From positions 1 through 7,686 of the forward strand of contig PMIV01000214.1 of the NCBI GenBank assembly GCA_003158355.1: a stretch of DNA of 7,686 bases, read 5' to 3'. Below are positions 1-6,210 of this stretch, piece by piece (positions within the stretch are counted from its first letter, which is position 1; each line of letters begins with the position of its first letter). The notes below the pieces were generated by a model. The model saw only the letters and a program-made list of their open reading frames with translations. It ran no database searches and had not been told where the DNA came from. Origin of the DNA: Anaerolineaceae bacterium. GTDB taxonomy: Bacteria; Chloroflexota; Anaerolineae; Anaerolineales; Anaerolineaceae. The position numbers and the translations under genes are program-made.

Positions 1-1402
1 GTTCCTGAATTTCACGATCTCGTAAAGCAATCGCAGCCCGGTGATTGAGCAATTGCAAGGCTGTCAATACTTCCTCTTCGCCTGCTAACATTTGATTGCC
101 ATTATGCACGCCGAGGTACCCAACCAAAACTGGGTCACTGACCCCATCCTTCAATGGAAAGATCAAATCATTATTCCAGATTACCATCTTTGTGATTTCG
201 TCTTGCCCGATAATGAATTTTTCAAGTTCATCGATAAAATCAACAGGTATTTTCTGCATACCGGTTGAAGCAATGATCTCTAAATTTTCATCTTCGTTTG
301 TGGCCAGGTAAGCTCCCGGGGCCTGGAGTTGATCACAAATTGCTGCCAGCACCATTTCCAAAAATTGACTGAGATCGCTACGAGTGATCAGCCTTTCTTC
401 CAATGAGCGAAGCTGAATTAACTCTTGTTGGTCATTGCCAAATAAAAAGGTCTGCTCAAATTTTGGAAAGAACATGGTGATGAAATATTCCAGCAGCAGC
501 ACAGTCACGATCATCGTGATCGGTACGAGAGCGGTATATGGATTTCCAAACACATCGCCAGCACGCCGTATGATCGTCACCAGAGCCAGGGTCAGACTGG
601 CGGTTAAAGGGCCGCGTAACAGCCATTTGATCAGCCTGCTTTTGACTATCCGATCCGGCCAGGGAACGCCGAAAAATGCAACTGAGTAAGCCAAGACAAC
701 AATTAATACGCCGGTAACAAGATTCACCAAAATTGCCAGTAACCAGAAAGCCAGCGAGAATTGGGTTGCTAGAGTATAGCTATACAGCAAGAGCGGAAAA
801 CAACCAATTGCTGGAGCCAACGCACTGACTGTCAGGTAAGTAGTCCTTCGATGACTGGTCTGCGTGACCGTTCTGCGCAATGCCCGAATAAAATTGATCC
901 AAGAAAGGATCATCAAGACCACATAATAGCAGGAGAAAAGATTCGTCAGAACCGTTGCCTGGTTAAAAGGAGCCGGGATTTGATCAACCATTACTGGTCC
1001 TAATAACCACTTAGTCGGCAGCAAGAACAATAAGAGCACCGAGATGCCGTAAGAGATCCTCACCGCCCATTTGCGCCGCCAGCGCGAAGGTTTACCTGTG
1101 GTCGAAAGGAGCGCGTCTGAAAAATGCAGGTATGCAGAGGGCAAAAAAATAATTCCGACCCACTGTAAGTGGAGCCAAAAATTAATCAGACTCGTGTTTG
1201 TGGCAGTGGTGCCCAATGCCTCTGCTGAGAAAATAATTACGACACAGGTTAAAATAGTGGCAAAAGAACGAGCCACCCGGTTTTTTAAATTAAAAGTCAA
1301 GGCATATAACAACAGAGAAAATGCCGTGATCGCTATCCCCGCTGTCAGGATTTCGTTGATCGTCACTAAAATCTTGGTAATACCAACAATCAATATTGAC
1401 AA
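1..1402 (-). CDS. Multi-pass membrane protein with C-terminal GAF domain (3' end outside window)
   Basis: One minus-strand frame stays open from about position 1402 to the window edge, giving 467 residues with no stop; the C-terminus is missing. Roughly nine hydrophobic segments are visible, near residues 11-35, 46-66, 74-96, 114-134, 150-174, 188-210, 217-245, 262-278 and 289-311. A basic stretch (WRRKW, about 108-112) lies just before segment four. After the last segment comes a short charged linker and a soluble region, about 342-462, whose pattern (LEMVLAAICDQL, then GAYLA, later GYLGVH, then LQLLNHRAAIALRDRE) fits a GAF domain. Family knowledge: an N-terminal membrane sensor plus GAF usually feeds a histidine kinase, cyclase or other output module, but none is visible here, so the output is unknown. 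The start is uncertain. No ATG is near; TTG at 1400-1402 has a weak GGAAG four bases upstream, and TTG at 1391-1393 is the alternative. It begins 17 bases after the acetyltransferase gene ends, so the two are probably co-transcribed. Confidence 0.8.
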   Translation of the reverse strand, partial: MSILIVGITKILVTINEILTAGIAITAFSLLLYALTFNLKNRVARSFATILTCVVIIFSAEALGTTATNTSLINFWLHLQWVGIIFLPSAYLHFSDALLSTTGKPSRWRRKWAVRISYGISVLLLFLLPTKWLLGPVMVDQIPAPFNQATVLTNLFSCYYVVLMILSWINFIRALRRTVTQTSHRRTTYLTVSALAPAIGCFPLLLYSYTLATQFSLAFWLLAILVNLVTGVLIVVLAYSVAFFGVPWPDRIVKSRLIKWLLRGPLTASLTLALVTIIRRAGDVFGNPYTALVPITMIVTVLLLEYFITMFFPKFEQTFLFGNDQQELIQLRSLEERLITRSDLSQFLEMVLAAICDQLQAPGAYLATNEDENLEIIASTGMQKIPVDFIDELEKFIIGQDEITKMVIWNNDLIFPLKDGVSDPVLVGYLGVHNGNQMLAGEEEVLTALQLLNHRAAIALRDREIQE

Positions 1403-1419
1403 AGCGCTTCCAATTTTAT

Positions 1420-1959
1420 TTAAGACTTGATATTTGCCATGAAAAATACGGCAATATCATGGTTGGCGAAAAAATCATCACAATAACCACAAAATTCGTA
1501 TCCCAATTTTCTGGCTAATTGGATCGCCGCATGATTCTTGGCTTGCATTTCAAGCATCATCCGTTTGATCTTACGCTGACTTGCCCAATCGGCAGCAGAA
1601 AGTAACAGAGCAGTCGCAATCCCCTGCTTTCGATTTCTCTCCCCGACCACCAGATCGGTGACCCTGGCGATTTTTGCTTGTCCTATTTCAATGGTCAAGT
1701 AGGCAATTTGTTGACCCTGTAATGTGGCTACCAAAAAGAGATTTTTCCTGGTCCAGGTGTCAGCCAATTCTTGAATATTTTGAGGGTATTCTAATTGCAC
1801 TCCGCGGGGAAGTCGAATTTCGCGAAATCGAGTATCGATCTCAGCCTGATCCGAATTGGAATCCATTTGCCAGACGTGGGTGGTCTCTACCGAATGTTCC
1901 AGCTTAAATAAAACTGGTAGATCAGATGAAATGGCTGGCCTAATTTCTATTTCTGGCAT
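1420..1959 (-). CDS. GNAT-family N-acetyltransferase
   Basis: This 179-residue protein is a complete single-domain GNAT acetyltransferase, which moves an acetyl group from acetyl-CoA to an amine. The N-terminus (EIEIRPAISSDLPVLFKLE) is the usual first strand and helix. The acetyl-CoA pyrophosphate loop is RKQGIA at residues 110-115, following the strand ARVTDLVV at 98-105. Motif B is KNHAAIQLARKLGYEFCGY at 141-159, where the N and the ARKLGY segment are typical. The substrate cannot be read from the sequence. RimI-like protein acetylation, polyamine acetylation and small-molecule detoxification all remain possible, and the ETTHVWQMD stretch (25-33) may help define a subfamily. The ATG is well supported by a strong AGGAGG four bases upstream. 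The gene begins 15 bases after the stop of the two-pass membrane protein and ends 17 bases before the likely start of the GAF protein gene, which fits an operon. The fold assignment is secure; the specific role is unknown. Confidence 0.92.
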   Translation of the reverse strand: MPEIEIRPAISSDLPVLFKLEHSVETTHVWQMDSNSDQAEIDTRFREIRLPRGVQLEYPQNIQELADTWTRKNLFLVATLQGQQIAYLTIEIGQAKIARVTDLVVGERNRKQGIATALLLSAADWASQRKIKRMMLEMQAKNHAAIQLARKLGYEFCGYCDDFFANHDIAVFFMANIKS

Positions 1960-1974
1960 TTGTCCTCCTGATAA

Positions 1975-2664
1975 TTACGGGGCAGCGATAGTGATCTTAA
2001 TTGTACATTCAGGCAATGCAGTATTTTGATGGTCATAAACCACTAACCTCAACTGGTAATCACCAGGAGTAATTTCCGAAGTATCCCAGGTTCCCCCTAA
2101 TGCTTGGTTCACTATCTTGGTGTTCCCTGCAGCAATCGTCGTCCAAACATCGCTCGCTGAAGGCGCATACTCATATTTATAATACCCCAAATCGGTAACA
2201 TTGATCGTCCCCTCCAGGGTCACCGTCCCGCTGATCTTATCTCCATCCGTTGGGATGGTCCATTCAATTTGATTGGGAACACAGCCTTTGGAGAAAAACG
2301 AAGCTAATGTTGGGACCAATCCAACCGTGGTCTGGGTAATGAGATCTTCCACGTTTATCGTGGCTGTGGGTTGTTGGGTCAGATCCACCGTTGGGGTGAC
2401 TACCTGCTCAATGCCCGGCACCGATGGCGTCACAAAAGTATTGATAATGAACAGGCTCAAACCCAAAAATCCGCACAGGATCAATACCGTCATTCCCTGG
2501 TTAAAAACATGCTGAGAGTTCTCTTTTTCCAAACCAAAAACTGCTGAGCGCCATTCTTTCCAGGAAAGGAGTACCTTTCTAAGAGAGATCACAACCGCAA
2601 CGGCAAGCAAAAAATAAAAAAGAACCTCGTATTTTGATAAGAAGCGTAATAGTGTATGCATCAT
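1975..2664 (-). CDS. Two-pass membrane protein with extracytoplasmic Ig-like domain
   Basis: I do not recognise a named family for this 229-residue protein, but its layout is clear. Two hydrophobic segments lie near residues 12-28 and 58-77. The loop between them is rich in Lys, Arg and Trp (RKVLLSWKEWR), so by the positive-inside rule it is cytoplasmic and both termini face outward. A Thr/Pro/Val-rich linker (about 78-120) leads to a beta-rich domain at about 128-229. Recognisable pieces there are IEWTIPTDGDKISGTVTLEG, YYKYEYAP, GGTWDTSEITPGDYQLRLVV and a closing strand. This repeat style resembles the Ig/FN3-like modules seen at the C-termini of secreted and penicillin-binding proteins in Chloroflexota. 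Cys128 and Cys220 sit at the two ends of the domain and could form a disulfide. The gene begins 13 bases after the nucleoside phosphorylase stop with only a weak GGG/TAAG ribosome site. The start could be either of two adjacent ATG codons. The function is not predictable; binding or wall anchoring is a guess. Confidence 0.85.
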   Translation of the reverse strand: MMHTLLRFLSKYEVLFYFLLAVAVVISLRKVLLSWKEWRSAVFGLEKENSQHVFNQGMTVLILCGFLGLSLFIINTFVTPSVPGIEQVVTPTVDLTQQPTATINVEDLITQTTVGLVPTLASFFSKGCVPNQIEWTIPTDGDKISGTVTLEGTINVTDLGYYKYEYAPSASDVWTTIAAGNTKIVNQALGGTWDTSEITPGDYQLRLVVYDHQNTALPECTIKITIAAP

Positions 2665-2677
2665 TCGTTAACTTACC

Positions 2678-3520
2678 CTAAAGAGAAAGTTTTTCAATTA
2701 CGCCTTGAATAATTCCGGTTAATTTTGGCACGATCACTTCCCCGGCTGCCAACACTTCTTCATGGGTTGTTTCCGTGCTTCCATCCAGATTGGCCTTGTT
2801 GCTGATTCCAGAAATGCCCAGAACGCGCATATGTCCGTGCCGGGCAACAATCGTTTCCGGTACGGTCGACATTCCCACTGCGTCTGCACCGATGATCCGC
2901 ATAAAACGCAGGTCGGCAGGTGATTCAAAGGAGGGACCAGAGAGACAGATATAGACCCCTTTATGATATTCAATCCCCTTCTCTTTGGCTGCTTTTTTGG
3001 CGAATTTGATCAACTCGTGATCATAAGGCTGGCTCATATCCGGGAACCGTTCCCCAAACTCATCCAGGTTTGGCCCTCGCAATGGGTTTAATCCGGACAT
3101 TCCGACCATATTAATGTGATCGGTGATTATCATCACATCTCCTGGAGCAAAATCCGGTGAAATAGCCCCTGCAGCGTTGGTCAATATCAGAACTTCAACA
3201 CCCAGACGCTGCATCACCCTTATCGGGAAGGTTACTTCGGCCATGGAATAACCTTCATAATAATGAATACGACCTTGCATCACCATGGCTGGTTTGCCAA
3301 AAAGGCTGCCGATCAGCAAACGACCAGCATGACCCTGAATGGTTGAAACAGGCCAATTGGGAATATCTTTAAATGGGATCACCACTGCGTCTTTAACGCT
3401 ATCCGCCAGACCACCCAGGCCTGAACCCAGAACCAGACCGATCTTGGGTGAGAGTTTGGTTTTTGAACGAATATAATTTGTAGCAGCATCGATCTGTTCA
3501 ATTGTTACGAATTCACTCAT
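2678..3520 (-). CDS. Purine nucleoside phosphorylase, inosine/guanosine type (trimeric class)
   Basis: The enzyme splits inosine and guanosine (and deoxy forms) with phosphate into base plus (deoxy)ribose 1-phosphate, a cytoplasmic purine salvage step. The 280-residue length matches the trimeric, human-like class. Visible motifs, numbered from the ATG at 3520, are the GSGLGG phosphate loop (32-37), QGRIHYYEGY (82-91) with the phosphate-contacting Arg and His, and LTNAAG (113-118). Further on are GPSFESP with the base-binding Glu at 199, the sugar-contacting Met in GMSTVPE (217), SNKA with the purine-binding Asn at 241, and THEEVLAAG with His253. Glu plus Asn at these sites is the signature of 6-oxopurine preference, so adenosine is unlikely to be a good substrate. 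The frame extends upstream to TTG at 3544, but ATG at 3520 is preferred because an AGAGGA site sits just before it. It is first in the left-hand cluster and has its own promoter-like sequence. punA, deoD and xapA names are all used in this class, so I give no symbol. Confidence 0.96.
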   Translation of the reverse strand: MSEFVTIEQIDAATNYIRSKTKLSPKIGLVLGSGLGGLADSVKDAVVIPFKDIPNWPVSTIQGHAGRLLIGSLFGKPAMVMQGRIHYYEGYSMAEVTFPIRVMQRLGVEVLILTNAAGAISPDFAPGDVMIITDHINMVGMSGLNPLRGPNLDEFGERFPDMSQPYDHELIKFAKKAAKEKGIEYHKGVYICLSGPSFESPADLRFMRIIGADAVGMSTVPETIVARHGHMRVLGISGISNKANLDGSTETTHEEVLAAGEVIVPKLTGIIQGVIEKLSL

Positions 3521-3527
3521 GGCGATG

Positions 3528-3534
3528 TTCCTCT
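3528..3534 (-). promoter_or_regulatory. Ribosome binding site that sets the phosphorylase start
   Basis: On the minus strand AGAGGAA lies seven bases before ATG at 3518-3520. An in-frame TTG at 3544 would place this site inside the coding region and has no comparable site upstream, so the ATG is chosen and the eight extra residues are discarded. Confidence 0.7.
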
Positions 3535-3585
3535 TTTTAATCAATAATATTCAACCGATTAATACTTCAATGAAATAACAAATTA

Positions 3586-3594
3586 ATTATATCA
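3586..3594 (-). promoter_or_regulatory. Extended -10 promoter for the phosphorylase cluster
   Basis: The minus strand reads TG-A-TATAAT here, a perfect -10 hexamer with the TGn extension one base upstream. No good -35 is found at 16-18 bases, which is tolerated for extended -10 promoters recognised by the housekeeping sigma factor. Initiation would fall near 3579, leaving a leader of about 58 bases before the phosphorylase ATG. The surrounding 88-base gap (3521-3608) is strongly AT-rich compared with its neighbours and is otherwise empty of genes. I see no terminator for ltaE in it, so read-through from the upstream cluster is possible. Confidence 0.55.
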
Positions 3595-3608
3595 ACGAAA
3601 GGGCTAGT

Positions 3609-4643
3609 TTACTTTGAAATAACACTCTCAAAACACTGGATGGTCTTTTGCACATCCTCATCACTGATCCAATAATGTGTCACCAATCGAAAAAGGAGGT
3701 CTGAAACCACATCCACTTTGATGCCTTCTTTGGCTAACATCTGCGCTACATGCTCTGCAGAAACCCGTAAAGAAGGAATAAGAGAAGGAAACAGCATATT
3801 TGTTTGCGGCATACCCATTTCGAACCCAATTCCTGGAATCCTGGCCAGACCATCCGCCAGATCTTTAGCGCGCTGATGATCTTCTGAAAGTCTTTCAGTC
3901 ATCTGTTCCAGGGCCACGATCCCGGCCGCAGCTAAAATACCCGCCTGGCGCATGCCGCCCCCCAGCATTTTTCGCAGCCGTCGCGCCCGTTTGATGAAAT
4001 CTTCATCGCCGCATAGAACCGAACCAACCGGTGCGCACAACCCTTTACTCAAACAAAAGGTAACACTGTCGGCTTTTCTTACCAGGTCTTTGGCCGGCTC
4101 ATGTAGAGCCGCAGCAGCGTTGAAAATTCTTGCTCCATCTACATGGACCTTTACCCCGTGTTTATGTGCCACATGGGCTACAGCTTCGGTGTATTCCCGG
4201 CTTAAAGGAATGCCACCGCAGCGATTTTGTGTATTCTCTAGGATCAATAACCTGGAAGGAGGCTCGTGAATATCATCCGAGCGGATACCCTCTTCAATAT
4301 CTTCCAGACGCAGGGTGCCGTCTTTCTGATTGGGCAGCGTGTGTGCGAAAACCCCGCCCAAAGCGGAAACCCCACCTGCTTCATGCAAAAAGGTATGACC
4401 GAAAGTACCCATCAATGCTTCATCACCGCGCTGGCAGTGGGCCATCACCGCCAATAAATTACCCATGGTTCCCGAAGGCACGAATAAGCCGGCGGCTTTG
4501 CCCATTCTTTCTGCGGCCATCTCTTGCAGCCGGTTAATGGTCGGATCCTCACCGAATACGTCATCCCCTACCACGGCAGAAGCCATAGCTTCACGCATTG
4601 CCGGTGTAGGTTGAGTCACTGTATCGGAACGTAAATCGATCAT
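3609..4643 (-). CDS. ltaE: Low-specificity L-threonine aldolase
   Basis: This PLP enzyme cleaves L-threonine and L-allo-threonine to glycine and acetaldehyde in the cytoplasm; it supplies glycine or degrades threonine. The 344-residue product is the usual length and looks full. The N-terminus [13 protein letters not shown] is the family hallmark. Other motifs, numbered from ATG 4643, are [10 protein letters not shown] (26-35), PSGTMGN (56-62, phosphate binding), the ring-stacking His in [10 protein letters not shown] (83), LENTQN (135-140), and [10 protein letters not shown] with Asp169 and Arg172 at the PLP pyridine. [12 protein letters not shown] carries the Schiff-base lysine at 200, followed by [11 protein letters not shown] and the carboxylate-binding arginine in RLVTHY (319). 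All expected catalytic residues are present. The frame also offers TTG at 4649, but ATG at 4643 has correctly spaced AAGGTGA and matches the family N-terminus. The stop of the pseudouridine synthase gene is 15 bases upstream, so ltaE is probably the last gene of the lspA cluster. Confidence 0.96.
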   Translation of the reverse strand: MIDLRSDTVTQPTPAMREAMASAVVGDDVFGEDPTINRLQEMAAERMGKAAGLFVPSGTMGNLLAVMAHCQRGDEALMGTFGHTFLHEAGGVSALGGVFAHTLPNQKDGTLRLEDIEEGIRSDDIHEPPSRLLILENTQNRCGGIPLSREYTEAVAHVAHKHGVKVHVDGARIFNAAAALHEPAKDLVRKADSVTFCLSKGLCAPVGSVLCGDEDFIKRARRLRKMLGGGMRQAGILAAAGIVALEQMTERLSEDHQRAKDLADGLARIPGIGFEMGMPQTNMLFPSLIPSLRVSAEHVAQMLAKEGIKVDVVSDLLFRLVTHYWISDEDVQKTIQCFESVISK

Positions 4644-4650
4644 ATTCAAT

Positions 4651-4657
4651 TCACCTT
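4651..4657 (-). promoter_or_regulatory. Ribosome binding site that sets the ltaE start
   Basis: AAGGTGA on the minus strand is seven bases before ATG at 4641-4643. It would be only about one base from the alternative TTG at 4649, which is too close, so the ATG is selected. Confidence 0.7.
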
Positions 4658-4658
4658 T

Positions 4659-5579
4659 TTATCTTCGTAAATTCGTTAATATTTCTTCTAATTCCGGCGG
4701 GAGAGGTGCTTCAAAAGTATGCACCTCTTTTTCACCCGGAAAGACAAAGCTAAGTTTGGCGGCGTGTAAAAAGTGACGATCCATCTCGATTGTCGACCTT
4801 TTTTTCCCATAAACAGTATCACCCACGATGGGGCAGCCTAAAAATGCCAGGTGCAAGCGAATCTGATGTGTCCGTCCGGTAAGAGGATGCGCCTCGATCA
4901 AGGTGTGCGCGTCATATTGTTCTAGAGTGTTGTATTCCGTGGTCGCCGGGCGGCCTCGTCCGTTTGAAACCACTGCCATTTGTTTGCGGTGTGCCGGGTC
5001 GCGGGCTATTTCCGCTTCCACCCGCCCCGTTGGAGTAGGCGGACGTCCATCCACTAACGCCAGATAGACTTTCTTTACCTTGCGCAGCCGGAATTGATCT
5101 TGCAGCCAGCGGTGCGCTTGCTCGTTTTTCGCCAGGATGATCAACCCTGAGGTCTGTTTATCCAGACGATGAACGACTCCCGGTCTTTCTTCACCATTGA
5201 TCCCCTGCAGATCAGGGATCGCAGCCAAAGCTGCCTGTACCAGGGTTCCGGTCGCATGCCCGGCCGCCGGATGCACAACCATCCCTGCCGGTTTATTGAT
5301 CACAGCAAGATCGTCATTTTCAAATACGATATCGAGTGGAATATTTTCGGGGATCAGCCCACTTGGTTTTACTTCTGGAATTTTGATCGTTACGTGAACT
5401 CCACCTTCCAGTTGGTAACCCGTCTTGGTTACTTCCTGGTCGTTCACCAGAACACATCCTTGCTTAATAAGATCTTGTATTCTGGATCTGGACTGATCAG
5501 TGAAATGTGAGACTAAGAATTTATCCAAACGATCAGCTTCAGCAGGACGCACAATAAAATTACGCAGGGTTTCACTCAA
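4659..5579 (-). CDS. RluA/RluD-family large-subunit pseudouridine synthase
   Basis: This 306-residue protein converts uridines of 23S rRNA to pseudouridine. An S4 RNA-binding domain occupies about residues 15-70 (RLDKFLVSHF, RSRIQDLIKQGCVLVND). The catalytic domain follows: the substrate-clamping loop NKPAGMVVHPAAGH (95-108), then HRLDKQTSGLIILAK with catalytic Asp140, then KVYLALV (170-176), and the conserved C-terminal motifs HPLTGRTHQIRLHLA (231-245) and PIVGDTVYG (250-258). Architecture and length match RluD, which modifies helix 69 of 23S rRNA, but I cannot exclude the RluC-like or YlyB position on sequence alone. The start is TTG at 5577-5579, which overlaps the last 8 bases of lspA. 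No Shine-Dalgarno is visible upstream, so translation is probably coupled to lspA. The S4 domain is complete with this start. Downstream, ltaE begins 15 bases later. Confidence 0.95.
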   Translation of the reverse strand: MSETLRNFIVRPAEADRLDKFLVSHFTDQSRSRIQDLIKQGCVLVNDQEVTKTGYQLEGGVHVTIKIPEVKPSGLIPENIPLDIVFENDDLAVINKPAGMVVHPAAGHATGTLVQAALAAIPDLQGINGEERPGVVHRLDKQTSGLIILAKNEQAHRWLQDQFRLRKVKKVYLALVDGRPPTPTGRVEAEIARDPAHRKQMAVVSNGRGRPATTEYNTLEQYDAHTLIEAHPLTGRTHQIRLHLAFLGCPIVGDTVYGKKRSTIEMDRHFLHAAKLSFVFPGEKEVHTFEAPLPPELEEILTNLRR

Positions 5580-6117
5580 GGGTAGGTCGATTCGAATTAT
5601 CCGTTGTGATTTCCAATGATTTAGTCAACTTTTTTTGTTCCTTTTCTCGTTTGTCTTCCAGCCAGACGCCGATGAGCAAAATGACCACACCCACGGTGAT
5701 AAATGAATCGGCTACATTGAAGACGGCAAAATTACCCACGGAAATAAAATCAGTCACCTGACCTCCGTTGAAAATGCGATCGATCAGATTTCCCAATGCG
5801 CCGCCTAATTGCATAGAAAGAGCAAACCGCAATACTTTATCTACACTTGGTACCTGGGGATAGTAATAAATAATGGCGCCGGCCACAATTGCCGCCAGAA
5901 CGGCAAATACCAGGCTTTTCCCCTGAAACATGCCAAAAGCCACACCGGTGTTTGACCAGTGAATAATTCGGGCATAAGGTGCTAACCACGGCCACGGAGT
6001 CCAACTTTCTCCCAGTGGAATATAAGCACGTACAAGTGCTTTACTTCCCTGGTCCAGAATGACGATGATAACTGCAACGATGTATAACCAACGGTTTTTC
6101 TGAATATAAGCCTTCAA
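5572..6117 (-). CDS. lspA: Prolipoprotein signal peptidase (signal peptidase II)
   Basis: LspA is the inner-membrane aspartyl protease that removes signal peptides from diacylglyceryl-modified prolipoproteins just before the lipidated cysteine. The 181-residue sequence has four membrane segments, near residues 10-30, 68-86, 95-111 and 135-153. Family motifs are DQGSKALV (22-29), NTGVAFGMF (56-64), GGALGNLIDR (105-114), VTDF with Asp123 and FNVADSF with Asp137; the last two aspartates form the catalytic dyad. A charged cytoplasmic tail of about 28 residues rich in Lys, Glu and Asn follows the last segment, making it somewhat longer than the 160-170 residues usual in the family. The start is TTG at 6115-6117, supported by GGAGG five bases upstream and by the family's usual N-terminal length; no ATG alternative is near. 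Its stop codon lies inside the next gene's start (8-base overlap). Confidence 0.97.
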   Translation of the reverse strand: MKAYIQKNRWLYIVAVIIVILDQGSKALVRAYIPLGESWTPWPWLAPYARIIHWSNTGVAFGMFQGKSLVFAVLAAIVAGAIIYYYPQVPSVDKVLRFALSMQLGGALGNLIDRIFNGGQVTDFISVGNFAVFNVADSFITVGVVILLIGVWLEDKREKEQKKLTKSLEITTDNSNRPTLE

Positions 6118-6122
6118 GTTTT

Positions 6123-6127
6123 CCTCC
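6123..6127 (-). promoter_or_regulatory. Ribosome binding site supporting the TTG start of lspA
   Basis: GGAGG on the minus strand is five bases before TTG at 6115-6117. This strong site in an otherwise non-coding gap supports the non-ATG initiation of lspA. Confidence 0.75.
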
Positions 6128-6144
6128 GAAATTCAAGTAACCAA

Positions 6145-6174
6145 ATTTTACCCTAAATTCAGTGCTTGGGTAAA
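6145..6174 (-). promoter_or_regulatory. Possible promoter for the lspA cluster
   Basis: On the minus strand TTTACC (4 of 6 matches to the -35 consensus) is followed after 18 bases by TAAAAT (5 of 6 to the -10). It lies directly after the ileS terminator and would start transcription about 30 bases before the lspA TTG. The -35 overlaps the terminator's T tract, so base composition alone may account for it. The functional argument is that lspA and the genes after it need a promoter if ileS transcription stops at the hairpin. Confidence 0.35.
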
Positions 6175-6175
6175 A
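6146..6175. repeat. 8-base inverted repeat in the ileS-lspA gap
   Basis: TTTTACCC at 6146-6153 and GGGTAAAA at 6168-6175 are perfect inverted copies separated by 14 bases. The arms coincide with both hexamers of the possible lspA promoter. This could be an operator for a dimeric regulator or a chance result of AT-rich flanks; the sequence does not decide. Confidence 0.5.
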
Positions 6176-6204
6176 AAATGGACTCCTCGTTGAAAGGAGT
6201 CCAT
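6172..6204 (-). terminator. Intrinsic terminator of ileS
   Basis: A perfect 10-base stem (6178-6187 pairing with 6195-6204, arms ATGGACTCCT and AGGAGTCCAT on the minus strand) encloses a 7-base loop. In the direction of transcription it is followed by a run of six T outside the stem. It begins six bases after the ileS stop codon. Position, stem quality and T tract all fit a Rho-independent terminator on the minus strand. On the other strand there is no T run after the stem, so it is unidirectional. Confidence 0.9.
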
Positions 6205-6210
6205 ATTCTC

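Noticed and set aside
1402..1409. 8-base palindrome AAGCGCTT at the start of the GAF protein gene
   Set aside because: It is a short single palindrome of the size expected by chance, with no second copy or promoter nearby, so it was not called an operator.
96..1430. Plus-strand open frames at 96-311, 435-689 and 1071-1430
   Set aside because: They lie opposite a minus-strand frame that is open across the whole stretch and encodes coherent membrane helices and a GAF-like domain. Their translations look like low-information antisense peptides.
2734..2973. A second minus-strand frame inside the phosphorylase gene
   Set aside because: It is a frame-shifted reading of conserved phosphorylase sequence. 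The main frame is intact through all motifs, so there is no sign of a frameshift or nested gene.
3952..4537. Overlapping plus-strand open frames opposite ltaE
   Set aside because: The minus strand encodes threonine aldolase with every catalytic motif. The plus frames have no recognisable domain and no ribosome site argument.
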